Positions 32,401-47,400 are shown, numbered from the stretch's first letter. The stretch is DNA of 64,000 bases from Branchiostoma floridae (GCF_000003815.2 NC_049994.1:16104523-16168522); one strand, 5' to 3'. The notes: generated by a model not told the origin, from the letters alone. Program-made: numbers and translations.

Positions 32401-35400
32401 TGGACAGCAGGATAGGTCGAGTGTGTTGTATCAGACGTTGTGCTGTCTCCAAGTATACAGTGGCATTAGCTATGGATGAACCTGCAACATTTAAACATTG
32501 TGAGACAAAGAACACACAGGAAAAGCAGAGGAACAGCAGATGCCCAATCCACCTGGACAGCAAGCTAGGCCGGGTGTGCTGTATCAGGTGTTGCGCTGTC
32601 TCTAAGTGTAGAGTAGCATCAGCTATTGATGAACCTGCAATAATAAAATATTATGAGACGAAGAAAGCATATAGGACAGCATTGGAACAGCATAGGAATG
32701 GTAGCAGCCAAATCCTCTAAGACAGCAGGCTCGGTCTTAAATGTGTGACTTGTGGTAGTGGAAAGGTCTTGAGGGGCTTGAAGTAGTAGTGCTTACCACA
32801 TGGTGTGGTCCTTCCCCCCAGTACAGGTACAGCCTCCTGTAGGGAGCTGGTGGTGAGAAGTGTGGACCCAAGTGTGCTATCCTCATCCTCTCCGATCTGC
32901 ACACACTCTCTCAGCACCTCTACATCCTCTGTGGAGGGCTTGGGGCGGGCGGAAGGCTTCTTGCCTCGTGCTGTGGATGTCTTCGCTGCCCGGCCTCTTC
33001 TCTGTAAGAACAAGATGAAGGAAGAATGCATCTTAATACATTGACTGTGGAAATATTTTCTACTATTCATGAGATGCCAATCACTTAAATCAGTCTCTAT
33101 TAATGGTTGCCAGACTTATCTGCATACAGGGCCTAGCAAAAAATAAAAGGTTGAGTTTGGGTTATGGTCCTGCAAAAAATAGGGTTAATTGGTAGGGTTT
33201 CTCTTGTGATCTGACAAATACAGATTCCCTGCAAAACTAAAATGCATCAGGTACTGGTATATCATATCAGACATAGGTACAAGCACAAGTATATCACTAA
33301 ACTGAACAAAGAAGAACAATTTTTACTACGCATTCTTACATTAACTGTACAAAGCATTAAACACAATTTTTTTCCGTCTAGAGAAGTCAACTGTAGCTTG
33401 AATAGAATGGATACCAGGCTAGGTATTTTTAGCTCAGACTGTCTGTAGCCGCCACGCATCAACCAATGATGCATGCGAACGATTGATTGCATGAAAACAA
33501 CTTGAAGTCAAACCTTGACAACAGGTGCACACTCCTCCTCCTCCTCACTGCTCGCTCCTCGTAAGATCTCGTCATCCGAGCTGCAGTAGTCGTCGATCGA
33601 CGGCTTCTTTGCCGCCCTCCGACCCCTGCCCCGGGTGGAGGGAGGAGCCGTCTTGGGTTGCCTGGCTGCTCTCAGTCCTCTTGGTTTACATGGAACTGTA
33701 GAACCTAACAAACATTTTCTTTTATTTCTAAGTTAAAGATAACAAGATAAAATCACAATAGTCTGGGTACCATTCTCCATAGTAATCTCTGGCTCAGTCT
33801 TTTCTCTTGCTAACCATGGATTAATATGCAAAAAGATTGAGATAGCAGTTACTAAGGAGGATTGCACCCAGGCTAACATCAAAAGTACAATTTGAGGTAC
33901 TGAAAGTAAGATGGAGACCAATCTATTCTATACAAGGTTGTCTTTACGCCTTAGCTAATGATGACAAAGCAAAGGAACAAATAGCAATATCTAAAACTGA
34001 TAAACAGTGAGAGAATTTGAGCTTGAATTAATTCCTTTGTGTTTTGCATTATACTGAAGTAACTGTTCTGTTTACAGGTTGTTAGTTTTTTGCAGAACTA
34101 TACTAGTAGAAAGGCGCTATAGGAAGCCCTAAATCTAATCATTTTTATGTGTCAGCTAACCAAGACCTACCAACATACCACATTTCAAGGCAATTCCTGT
34201 ATTCTAGAGTTGTCATGGACACACAAAAACATACAGGTATGCTAAAGAAAACATAACCTTATTAGCAAGGTAATAAACAATACAATACAAATAATTACCT
34301 TCTGAGTCGTCAGATGAACTCTCTTCCTTGTAGACTACTGAAGTTGCCTTTCTCTGGGGTCTTTTCTTCAGTGTGGACGGAGGTAAAGCAATTAATGGTG
34401 CATCACTGTCTGAATCAGACATGATGAACACAGTCTTCTTAGTACTTTTCCCTTTAGTAGATTTGGCCTGAGTAGACACAGTATCCTTTGAGGTAGCTTT
34501 CTCTGACACTTTGGCACATCGCGGTTTCCTTTTGGAGTCAGCTTCCGTGACCTCGGTTTGGCCTTTTTTGCCTCGTGCAGATTTCCTTGCGGTTTCAGGT
34601 GCGGGTGTCTTGCTCGTGGCAGAGCCTCTACCCCTTCCTCTTCTTGTTTTGCTGGTCTCAGGACTTCCAACAAAGGTGTAGTCATCAACGTCTTCACAAC
34701 CCAGCCCCAGCAATGGTCTTCTAACTGGTCCACCCATTTGTTCTGCATCTTTATTATCTTCACAAGCTCCCTTTTTTCTGTTTAGGGTCCCCCTGGCAGG
34801 CGTCTTAGACGTGAAAAATTTTCTTGATGTTCCAGAATCAGCCGTCTTCTTATCTGTACATTCGTCTGTGTCTGTGTCAGGGATAACTTGAAGGTCACTG
34901 ATGTCATCTTCAGCCTTCTTTCTTCTTGAACCTTTCTTAGCGGAAGCCTTGGCAAGATATTTTCGTGAGCTTTCTGGTTTGTTGACAACAAAGACGTCAT
35001 CAGAATCAGGAATAACTTCAAAGTTGTTGTTGCCGCCTTCTATCCTTGATTCTTCCTTTTTCCTTCTCGAAGACTTCTTAGAAGAAGCCTTTGGAACATT
35101 TCTTCCTGACGTTTCGGGGTTGTGGGGTACAAAGACCTCATCTGCATCTACATCTGGGTGAATGACCTCCGGGTCGATGACCCCCTCTTCATCCTCTGGT
35201 AGGTCAATCTTGATAACTGGCTTTTGACCTTGTCGACCGTTCTTTTGTTTAGCTGAGGTGGCCGTTGCGCTCTCCTCCAGTGCCTGCAAAGTCTTGTACG
35301 TTTCAGAGTCCATTGCCTCCTTTTTCGCGGCACTGAAATCAAGACTACCTTGGACGGACTTGATCGACAACTTCTCCATGCACTTTTCGAGGTTTCCGAC

Positions 35401-38400
35401 CACGTCCGCTTGTGTGCTGGGATTGCAATTCAGCACATCGAACGGGGAACAGTTGCACTTAGCTGCCTCCTGGAGGATAGCACACAGGGCGGCGTTGTAC
35501 AGCAGATGCGCCTGTGTGTTGGAATGAAGGTGTATGGCTCGTGACTTCCCTTGGAAGAGGAGCAACCCGTTCTCGATGTTTGCGTGCGCTTTGGAGAAAT
35601 TCTCCTGCATCAGGTAGGCTTCTGACAGCCTGCAGTGTAGTAGGGCAAGCTGAGGGGCGTACAGGTGTTCAGTGTTTGAGTTCTTCTTTGATTTGGTCTC
35701 TCTTTTCTTTCCCTGAATGAGACTTGAGGCAAAGTCTTTCATGACAGACGAAACGCATGTGCAGACCTTCCCGTGAATCTTCTGCGACGCTGCGGCCGTT
35801 GCTATGGCAACGGCGGGCAAGCCCTCCGATAGAGCGCACTCTGTCGCAGTGAGGAAGACGTCCAGATACGAGGTTTGACTGACGACGTCTTTGCACACAG
35901 AGCAAGTGCAGTTAGCATTGTGGGATACATAGTCCGGCAGTTGCATGGTGGGAAAGGACGGCTGGTGTTTCCCATAATCCTCCAGGTCGGAATCTATCCC
36001 ATCATCCTCTTCAAGCTGCTGTGAAACTGAGATTAGTTTGCTTCGGATGAAGTTGTCGTCTTCATCTTCTGATCCCTCACTCTCCAACACATCAAACCCA
36101 AAGCAACCAGCTGACTTCCTTTGTCTCCTGGCATCTTTCTTATTTTGTGTCCTTTTCCTTTCCTTTTCTGTGGCTGTTCTGTTGCCTTTGCTGGGATCGG
36201 GAGACTGGTCGTCAAACGACACACTGTCTTTGCTGACGCTGATTCTCGATGTGGAGAAGTCTCTTTTGTTGAGCAGTGGCTTGCTGAGGTCTTGCTTGTT
36301 GTCTGTAGAAGCCAGCACGCTGCAGGCACTCTTCAGGAGCAGCTGGCAGTCTTCTGTTAGTCCTCGGTGGAGCTCTACTTCAGCTAACATCGTCAGGAAC
36401 TGAGCACATCTGGGGGAACAGGAATCTTGTCAGAAAGTTCTTTCCCCACAGATCAACGTTAGTTCATGTTTATCATAAACTGGAACAACTAACAATCACA
36501 CATGCAGGTTCTGCATTTCATAGTATATTTCATCCTTATATCACTTTTAAAATATCTTAAGTAAGTAAATATAAGTTTTAGAGTTAAAGAGTGAGTGACT
36601 GAGTTAGCGAGTGAATTACGGAGTGGAAGAGTGTTGAATGAGTGGATGGGCAAGTGAGTGCATAAGTCAGTATATTTCATTTGTTTATTCATTCATTCAT
36701 GAGTTAGTGAATGCAAAGTTAACATGTGATTGTGAGTAAGTGAACCTTAAGATGAAAGTCACCTTCTTGGCAGTTTAAAGTTGGCTGCTATCTCCAGCCC
36801 CTCTAAGAAGTAGGATTTGGCCTCCTTGACGCAGCCCTGGTCCGAGTAGAGTTTCCCCATGTCCAGTAGTGAGGTCAGGAAATCATCACAACACCACCAT
36901 GGCAGGTGGGGGTAGCCTGGGAAGGGTTGGGGAAATACAATGTCATGTATCTACATCTACATTGGGGTTACTTGTACTAGGGATGTGCAGTGTATGTAGG
37001 TAAAGACATTATTGTACACTAGTACAGAATGCTTTTACAGGATATTCAAGGGCTTTGCTATATTGCTTGTTTAAATACAAGACATGACATTAAGGAGGAC
37101 TTCGTCATACTTGTTTATTAGACTCGTTATTAGAAGTTATTTATATTTGGTGGGGGGGTTCTGGGTCTCAATTTTACCTGCACTATACTGCAAATGCAAG
37201 TGATATTTCCGGCATACTGTAAAACTCTACTTTAAGTGTGTGCCCAACATTACAATCTGTTACCAAAGAACTCTTGGTCACAGTGAACACAGACTGACAG
37301 AGGGCAGTCTTGCTGTCTGGTGTTGTATAAACTGGTATCCTGGGCTATCAAATACCAGCTCTGATGACACCAAATCATTCATTCAATAATATTTATCAAA
37401 TTAATGGTAGGACTGACATAACAGGTAAGGGTAAGTACCACCTTTTCAAATCCTGGAGACCTGACTGTAACTTTGTAACTGTTTGAACAACTCATATCAG
37501 TTCCCAACTTACCTTCCTTAAAGGAAAGGAGAGAAGCTGCTGCAGTAAAGCTCTTTAAGGACATGTTAAGACCCGAACATCCACTGCACGACCTTGTGCC
37601 TCCTCAGAGACGCACAGTTACTGGCAGGCAACTGAGGAACAAGAACGCGTTCACTCTCCCCAAGGCAAGAACTGACAGACTGAAACAGTCGTTCCTCCAC
37701 ACTGCAGTCAGACTTTATAATGACTCTATTTCCTAGCATTACCATCAGCCTGTGAGTTCGGATCTATGCTTAGTGTTTGTTAATATATTATGTATTTTTG
37801 TTTGTTGACATTCTGCACGTATAAGTTTCTTTGTAACAAACCTACGCAATTCAGGGTATACCATGTGTGTATTTCCCTGCCTATGTACGTTTGAGGAAGA
37901 AATAAATAAATAAAAAAATAAAAAATATCAAGATGGACCCTCAATCTCATCTATCAGGCTTTTCAATGTGCTTATCTATATATTTATTTATTGATCTTAT
38001 AGGGTGGACCCTTCAGTCTAGATCTTGCTCTCCACATATAACCAAGGATGTCAGATGATTGTAGTGCAGGGCTCAAATTTGCCTTCTACAACTAAGGCCA
38101 CACTGACTTAATTCTATGGATGACATCCTCAGGAGACCACAAATCTAATGCACGAGGGTAAAAATAAATCTAGCCAAAAAAAGATGCTGCTAAACCTCAT
38201 GATCAGGACTAAACAAATTTCAGTCCTTTCTTTCCCAATCTTGGTTTGTCTTATGTTCACCTCCAGCAAGACTTCAATAAGCAACAACTGTCGCTTTTTC
38301 AATCACGTGGTATATATTTTGCCTCCTTACCAAAGTTCTCTGATTGACAGGGATGCTATTATTAGTATTAGGCCAGAAAATCAATGCACGTGTGGATGTC

Positions 38401-41400
38401 ATCCATAAAATAAAGTCAGTGTGCCCTTGCAACCAACAACCCCTAAAAACCTTCCAACCTGAAACGTTTATTGAACTTATAATAACAGCAATTGTTACAG
38501 CTTCATATATTGCAAGTGCACATTACATGCGTCAACGTACATGAATCAATGTATGCCCCGTATGAGCCCTTGTTACCAACTTGTGGTACGAGGGAGGAAA
38601 AGGGGGCAGCTTTGCTGTCTGGTGTTATATAAACAGGTGCCTGTGCTTTAGACAGCCTGCTCTGTTAACACCATTTTAACTATCTCCTCACATGAAATGG
38701 ATAGCAATTAACTGAAAGTGATCGAAAGCCAGTCTAACTCACCAAAGAGCTAATCTTCTACTGGCTGTGACAGAGAAGACTATATCTAGTCAGGGCTCGA
38801 AATACCACCTGCATATGCAGGTTAGTGCAGGTAAAATTGGATCTGTGCAGGTATTTCTGGTGTCTACATGCACCTAACCTGCACTGGTCCATTCACTGGG
38901 TTTTATACATAAATGTCCTATGAATAGTATGATGTAGGTGTATCTGGATTGTTATTAGCTACATTGACTGTTACCACTTATACAGTATAACAGAAAAAAT
39001 AGCTATAGTTCCTGAACAATTCTAGGATGATCCATACTTCCTAAATTTGTCTGGTGCAGGTAATTTTGAATGTTACCTGCACCAGTGTAGGTATGCAGAA
39101 AAAAGTATTTTGAGCCCTGCTAGTATATGCTATGTACAGTATTTACAGGTTCATAATACAGGGGAAATTTCCTCAGTTCTTAAGAAATTCGACTTGTCTG
39201 GAGTCAATGAGCAGTTGACTGCTTAATGTCCCGTCCTCTGGCAAGCAGAATGGCAATTCTGATTGACCAGGGATGCTATTGGGTCACGTGTCCAGTTTTT
39301 GTATTAGTCATTTTGAAAACATGCATAAATCAATGCGTGCACGATGTCATCTATAAAACTAGAAAGGCCGACATTTGCTTGGGTGCAAATACAGCATATT
39401 TCAGCCATACCCATTCCCACGCAACATTGGACTGTTCCAAGTCACCCCTGCGCAATAATGGAACATTTTGACTGTAAGTTATCCCCAAAAGAGAACTAAT
39501 ATTGTGAATTGATTCCAGGTCAAAACAGAGCTTGCCCAATATGAACCGGGCCCATATGGAAGAATATAATCTTCCACAGGAGCGCCTATGCATAACTGAT
39601 TGGCTTTTAGAATTGCGGCAGCTCCTATTTTTCCGAGAGTGAAAAAAAAACGCATCTTCCATTCAGAAGATTTTCATCATGAAATTACATGACGCCATTC
39701 AACAATTTCCACTTCGATAACTAGGTCTAAGTACCGTCATAATCTCCTTGTGATGTGGGTTTATTGTTTATTATTGCATTGAATTTTTTTTTAATCAAGT
39801 AGGGCATACGTTTTAATAATTGTCAAGCAGGTGCAGGTGTTGTGAAGTAGGAGTGTGTTGTTGTTGTTGTTTTTTTTCAAGCTAAAATCTTCTTGTTTTG
39901 TATGAGCCATTACATAAACGGAGACGTCTCGAATTTTTACAAGAATTTTACCACCCTGTCGCTTCATTTCTTTTCTGAAAAATCCCAGGACCAACAAGTT
40001 AACTTGATTTGGCTTTATCTATATATTTCATTTTCCTTCGAATTCTTTGTTAAGCATATGCCCTGCATACCACTGTTAAATTGTTTTACTTTGTATGCAA
40101 TCAGCCATCGGACGTAATCTTGTCTGAGTGTTGTAATTTCCTGCTCGTAGCGTGCGAGACCTGGAGGATAGGAGTTTCTACCTTGTTCGGGGGTTTCTTT
40201 TCGGAGGTCAGTGGTGATACTCTGGTACTAAGAGTGTTTTATTGGGCTCAAACTCTGGCAGTTTAAAGTTACTTACAATTTGAATGTACAAAGTTTACGT
40301 CAAAAAAGAACAACAACAACACTAACGTTAGAAGTACCTACATTTGTTTTGGAAAAAATACATGCATTCTCGCCACTGTCAAACTTACGTATCAAAACTA
40401 AACGCAAACTGTCAAATTTTCCCGCGTTTTCTGCCAAGTAACATTTTCTCGATTGTCTCAACTAACCCCCAAAGTCAAATCTGCCAAAAATGATTGATAT
40501 TGCCATGCGGAATGTTGGTAAATTCATCGACACAGACTTGTATTCTGACGTTCAATGCACGCGTACCGTCCGCTACCGCTCAAATGACCCTGTCTGAACT
40601 CCAAATCCTCGCAAACTACAATTTCAAACCGGGCACAGGGTAACATATGGCCACTGTAAGGCTGTAATATGCATCTGTTTGTGTATAAACGGGATTGCAA
40701 GGCCCCGCTTATGAATATTAACTAGCATTTGCCTTTCTCGTCGCTGATTGGCTGGCGTCCATAAAGTAATTAACTCTCGCTCTCCCCAGACCGCTGGCAC
40801 CTGGCACCTGTGGGCTCTGGGGTCACGGGAGTTCCCGGGAGAAGGCCGAAAGAAAACCAATTTCCCCTCAGAAAAGTGCAGAAATGAATAATTTGAAATT
40901 GGTGCATGCCAAAAATTTTACTTGGATCATTTTACCAACTATCTAATGCCTATCTACACCAAATTTAAGGTCATTCCATTGTAATTCAATGGTACAGGGG
41001 GTCAAAATATACCGTTGTGGTCAAAACGTGACCTTTAAACTTCAATAAAATCATTTTAGAGGCAGATATGAAAAAAATGAGAAAACAGCACCCCGGTATT
41101 GACCCACTCTACTCTTGTGCCAAATTTCAGGTCATTCGGTCCCGGAACGACGGAGATGATTCGATTTGAAGATTTGACAGGAGAAAGAAAGAAAGAAAGA
41201 AACATTACGAATATATTTCACCATACCATATATGGTATGGCTGAAATATAATTAAGTTAGTGTGGCATACTACTAGTAGTAGTAGTAGAGTCATATGGTG
41301 CACTACAGCACTATTGGCCAAAATCTCAATAAACATGCCCACCTCTCTTGGTCTTTGCTGAGTTAGATTTAGAAGCAGAACTGGCTGTAACCAGTCGGTC

Positions 41401-44400
41401 AGTCTCTTTAAACCGGTCCCCAAACAGCAGCCTGGCCAGGGACAGTCTCACACGAAAGGCATCGAACGCTGTCTCGAAACAGGAGCTGCCTTCTGCAACA
41501 TAAAAAAAGGAAAGTGATCTCGAAACAGTTTTAGCTCATCATCATCATCATCATCATCATCACGGGCTGGTTGCCCAGACCAGGTCCACTCTCTCCTTCC
41601 AAACGTCTCTGTCCCCCATAGCATTTTAGCTCACTGAAGAGCTAATCTACCACTGGTCGTGACAGAGAGGACAGACGCTATGTACAGTATATACTGGTTC
41701 ATTGTACTGGGACACAACAAGCACAATAAACAGTGGACCACTGCTTAACGTCCTGTCCTAAGGACTACGACTTTTTCCAGTAGCATGCATGTCGGGTGAG
41801 CGACACAGGAATCGAATTCACGGCTTCTAGTCCCAGAGGCAGGCTGCTAACTACTGGACTATGCACGCTACCTAAACATTGCAGCAAATTCACTCAGATA
41901 CAAAAATGTCATTTTTATTGAGTTTTAAAAGACATGAACAAGTGAAATTATCTCAAACAGCAGTGTGGCCAGTGACAGTTGCACGCGGAAGGCATCAAAC
42001 GCCGTCTCGAAACAGGAGCTTCCTTCTGCAACATCACAGTAAATTCACTCAGAGTCAGACCCAAAAATGTCACATTGAAAAGACATGAAAAAAAGTGACC
42101 TTCAACCAGTTTAGCTCACTGAAGAGCCTTTATTCCACTGGTCGTGACAGAGAAGGCAGACACTATAGTAATGTATAATTTTATTATAGTATTTACAGGT
42201 TTGTTGTACTGGAGGAAATCCCCTAGCTCTTGAACAGTAGACCACAGCCTAATGTCACACCCTAAGGACAGCAGGTGACATATAAAAACTGGACATTATG
42301 CTGCAGTACCATAATATGCTGCTAGAGGGAATATAATCCATAGCATTTCAGGTTTTATAAAGACCTATCAAGATGCCAAATACCAAAACAATCAGTCCAG
42401 GTCCCTTCTACTTACATGTATCTTGCATGCAGTCACCCCACTTGCAAACAAACAGTAGTCACTATAATAATACCTCTATTTCACAAAGGTAATAAAGACT
42501 AACCTGCCCTGTCCATGTGAGCCTGTCCCAGAGGTAGCCTGAGGTAGAGAGACTGGACGTGTCTGGCCTGTGCTGATAGCATGTAACAGAGCCTGTATAA
42601 CATGTACATACCTGTCCTGTGCATGTGAGCCTGTATAACATGTACATACCTGCCCTGTCCATGTGAGCCTGCCCCAGAGGTAGCCTGAGGTAGAGAGACT
42701 GGACGTGTCTGGCCTGTGCTGATAGCATGTAACAGAGCCTGTATAACATGTACATACCTGTCCTGTGCATGTGAGCCTGTATAACATGTACATACCTGCC
42801 CTGTCCATGTGAGCCTGCCCCAGAGGTAGCCTAAGGTAGAGAGACTGGACGTGTCTGGCCTGTGCTGATAGCATGTAACAGAGCCTGTATAACATGTACA
42901 TACCTGTCCTGTGCATGTGAGCCTGTATAACATGTACATACCTGCCCTGTCCATGTGAGCCTGCCCCAGAGGTAGCCTAAGGTAGAGAGACTGGACATGT
43001 CTGGCCTGTGCTGATAGCATGTAACAGATGGTCGAACACTCCTCCAGAATAGGGCTGGACAAAACCTCACACAACTGTGTCCAGCCGACCGACACCTGGA
43101 AAAAGTTACAATCTTGTAGTTTGCAACATCAGGTGAAAGTAAAAAAAAGGATCAACTCAAACAACTTTAGTTCAAGTAAACTAAATGAACAGTTGAGTTA
43201 TTTCTCAACTGGTTATGATAAAGACAGACACACAGTATATACTGTGTTATTGTGCCAGGAAATTCCACTAGCTTTTGTGACAAGTACAATGAACAGTGGA
43301 CAAGGTTAATGTCACTTTCAGTTAGTGACACCACCAGGATTCAATGTGGCTCATATAGATACAAATGCTTCAAATAGACATAAATAATCATATGCTCTGG
43401 GGAATGGAAACATCACAGTAAAACCTCACCTCTCCAGTGAGAAGCAAGAAGTGACTCTTGGCAACTTTCAGCAGCAGTAAGGCCCGACTGTTGTCCTCCA
43501 GCTTCCCCACTAGGCTCTCTGCTTTGGTCAGGAGCTGGTCGCCATGGCAACTGTTGCCATGGAGACACATGGCAATGGTTGCCGTGGCAACGGTAAACAC
43601 GGCTTCCTCATAGTCTTGGGCAGCCTCCATGAGTGTGGCCAGTAGGTGTAGTGTGCGGGCCTGGTGGAAAGGCTGGCAACACAGAGGTTTGAGACAATTG
43701 AACATTTAAAACTTTATGGAAGGTTATACTTATAGAATGATACAGAATACAATGTGGTGTATTCTGTATCGCCCAAGGGTTCAGCCCAAACAAACGAAAA
43801 TTACAGTTTAAAGGATCAAACAAAAAAACAAAAATCAGTGAACATCAGTGCAGCGAATCTATCTAAAGATGGTCAACATGTTTGACTGAAAATTTATGGT
43901 GAGTCTTTTTTCTGTTGTGTTGGAACAAAGGTTATAATAAACTTTTTTAACTATGAAAAACAAACAAAAATATCTGCCTACCCTTCCTGCCAGGCCGTAT
44001 GTTGATGACGTTATTTTCAGGCACTTTGCAGTGGATTCCACAGTCCGGACTGCAGACAGATCAAGCCCCTCCCTTATCACAAGGCACCAGTTTTCTAAGG
44101 CATGATCCAGGTACGCCATGGCCACCTCTGCGGGGCCTAACTGACAGTCCTGTAGGCTGATGTTGGAGAGTAGCTTGTTGAGCGATGTCTCGTTCTCGGT
44201 GTACGTGAGCTGGGAGTCCTTGTCCTTCTCTTTGTCACACTGTTTCTGGGAAGAGTCTAGCTTGGGCACCTGGAATATAACAAGTCAGTATGAGTAATGT
44301 GGGACACAGTGAGTACTTTGTACAATTAAAACTAACTCACTCTGTCACTCTCTCTCTTACTCGCAAACTCACCCTCTCCCTCAATCATTAACTCACTCAC

Positions 44401-47400
44401 ACATGTTTATTTACTTTCTGTCTAGTAGTATTTACTTTCTAAGTCACTCTAACTCATTTACTCTCACTCTTTCACTCATTGACTAAATCACTTTCTAACT
44501 TGCTCACACATTTGCTCATTACTCACTCATTCACTCTTAAAAACAAAGGAAGTTAAGATAAAAGTAAGGGTCATTCCATAGCCTTTTTGAGGATGTAGAT
44601 GGGTTGTTATCCAATGTGTCTAGGGCATGGTATTGGAAAGTGGTGCCCAATCCTTTTACCTTCCCAACCAAAGTCAGACACATTTTTACACCTGGGTGGA
44701 GTGAGGAAAGCCATGTTAAGTGCCTTCCCAAAGACACAGCGTCTAAAAAGGATTTACCAGAAATCAAACCTATGACATCTCAATCTTACGTCTGCTAGCG
44801 TAGACACTCAGCAATGAATACCACTAACCACATAAATAAAGAATTAAACCTGAAACCCAGTCCTCACCTGAGCTAGACTTTCCTGTTGTTTGCACATGTA
44901 CAGCCACATGTAGGCTGTTGCCAGATCATCGTGTAGGGTTGTCGTGGATACCTCACAGTCCGGTCCCTGATTGGCTACCATCTCCTCCAATAGGAAGACA
45001 GCTTCCTCACAGCATTCCACAGCAGTGCTGGAACATTACAAAAGTTTTTCTTTCAAACCATGGCAACAACATTACAAAAAGTGAATGCACTTAGTGGGTA
45101 GAGCTTTAACACTAACAGCATGTCCACTGCTGAAGTCAGAAACATCATGATTGAGACCAGCTCAACTGCTGACAAAGGGTGAGGACTAATTGATGCAATA
45201 GGAGAAGCAGGGGTTACAAAGACTGCTCTGGAACATTTCATACCCAGATTAAAAGAGATAGGCTTGACAAAACTGTGCCTGTCAGACATATCTTATTACG
45301 AAAGTTTTGGGAATACCTTTTACCTGTCACGAACATGCAACTTTTCAGTGAATTGAATCTAAGGGTTTTTGACATCTAAAGATCTTCATCTACGACTCAA
45401 GTTTTCCTTTTGCTGATTTTTTCTGCTATGTCTCTAGGAGAAAAATTAAGAAAAAAATGGGTTCCACTCACCAGTTGGAAGTGATGGAGCCAGGGGAGGA
45501 CAGCAGTAGCTGTCCCAGCTGTATCATTGTGTGAGCTCTCTCCTGGAGTTTTGTTTTAATCTATCTAATGAGGATGCCCCTACTGTACTTAGCAACAGCA
45601 AGATATACTATTGTTCCAGGAGAAAAAAAGGTTCCACTTACCAGTTGGAAGTGATGGAGCCAGGGGAGGACAGCAGTAGCTGTCCCAGCTGTATCATTGT
45701 GTGAGCATTACACAGACTACGGCATGAATCTGTACAGCCAGTAAAACTGCCCTTGCCATGAGCTGCAGTCGCATCTCATTATAAGGTCACATCTAACCTT
45801 TGCATATCTGGCTTCCACTTACCAGTTGGAAGTGATGGAGCCAGGGGAGGACAGTAGTAGCTGACCCAGCTGTGTCATGGTGTGCGCCCTTTCCTGGAGC
45901 CTGCTGTCCCCCTGCACGTCCAGCAGGTCACAGATCACACAGTACTGCTCATAACTGCTGTCATACCTAACACATACAACACAATGTTTATCACTGAGGT
46001 GTCCTCAAATAAGAACTACATATTACGTATATCATAAATATTCGAGTAGTACTACATGTTTTCAAGTTTGTTTTGTTTTTTAAATGGGATTGTTAAAAGC
46101 AAGGTCATTAGACCACTTCAAGGCAATGAAGTAACTAAGAAGTTGGGAATAATTGTACAAGGCAATAGTGGTGAACATTTGTTTTGAAGGCTGATAGGTT
46201 GTAGAGTAGACTATACTGTTTACATAGTTCTATAGCCTGATTAAATCTCGCTTATAGCAGCCCGCCAAACATCCGCCGGTCCGCGGGAGGGGCCAGTTAC
46301 AGCCATGGACAGCGGAGTTTGTGTTACACAGGCTAATAGTTCTATATATATACATATATGAAAAAATAAACACCACTCTCTTGTCGTAAGATCTGTGGAC
46401 TAACACTAACAGAATCCAAAGGTTCTAGGTTCGAATCCCTTTGGTGGGACATAAAGTCGTCTTCATGGCAGCTACACCTCAAGTCAAACACAGGAGACAC
46501 CCGCTCTGATCAAAAAGAGTAGGCCTGGGATCCATCCTTGTGTGAGTTGATTGAACCACATCAGTCTGGGCTTATGTAGGTAGTAAGAAGTGTGTGCAGC
46601 GTGCAAAATACCCACTTGCACATTGCAACCACTTTTTGCTTGGTGCAACTTACTTCTTGACTCAGGTTGCACAGGGTGCAACTTAGATTTTGAGCCTCAG
46701 AACTTGATTTTATTCTCAATTTACTTGGAAGAAATAAATGGACTGTCACAGCTCCATTTCATATCAGTCAAATATGTATGTATGGTACTTTTTTCTTCAG
46801 AAATTAGTGACTTGTAGGTGGTGCAACTTGAAATTCAGTTGTACAACCTAGTTTTTGCCCTAGGTTGCACACTGTGCAACCTGGCTCAGAAAAGTATTTT
46901 GCACACTGGTGTGTGTGTGTTGTGCCTCACGTTAGTTTACCAGCTATGCCAACAAACAGACAAAGTACCCCACACACCTGTGTAACTGCAGCATCCTGAG
47001 TTCCTCCTGCAGTACCTTTATCATCTGGTCCTGATCCAGGGCACTGGTGTCCAATGACAGGACAGCATCCCTCAGGGTCCTGAAGTAACAAATAATAATT
47101 ATTCAAATTATCACTTAACACTTTTTGGAGGTTATTTTACCATTATTTTCTGTTTAAGACTACACTCAATATTCAGTTGTTGGTGCTTGTACAGAAAAAG
47201 GTTACATGCTGCATTGAAATGTCCAGAGGAAAAAAGAGTCTGAGGCAAAAGCCTGTGCATTGACATGCAGTTTCAGGGAGTGAATACAGTCCATGTTACA
47301 TTGTTAATTTTTCCTCCCAACCCTCTGCTTTTCACTTGCCCTCTTCCTTAATTCTTACTTTCAAATATCCTTATCATTTGCCAACCAGCCAAAGAATGTC

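Larger units (their letters stand above)
36917..41342. other. Large ESPL1 intron 13 (4.4 kb), transposon-filled
   Basis: No nested gene was recognised. From low to high coordinate it holds a LINE 3' fragment (37,521-37,910), a SINE split by a hAT-like element (38,740-39,180), a non-repetitive stretch at 40,300-40,870 with an E2F-like ttttcccgcg, and a dispersed repeat ending in a GAAA run (about 40,880-41,200). Confidence 0.6.

Noticed and set aside
42462..43095. Minus-strand frames of 100-198 codons
   Set aside because: They run through the 146-bp array of exon 12 copies. Only 42942-43095 fits the separase reading frame with splice sites on both sides.
46380..46450. tRNA gene (contains ggttcgaatcc)
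   Set aside because: Only a B-box-like word is present. I could not fold an acceptor stem and anticodon arm around it, so it is more likely a SINE relic.
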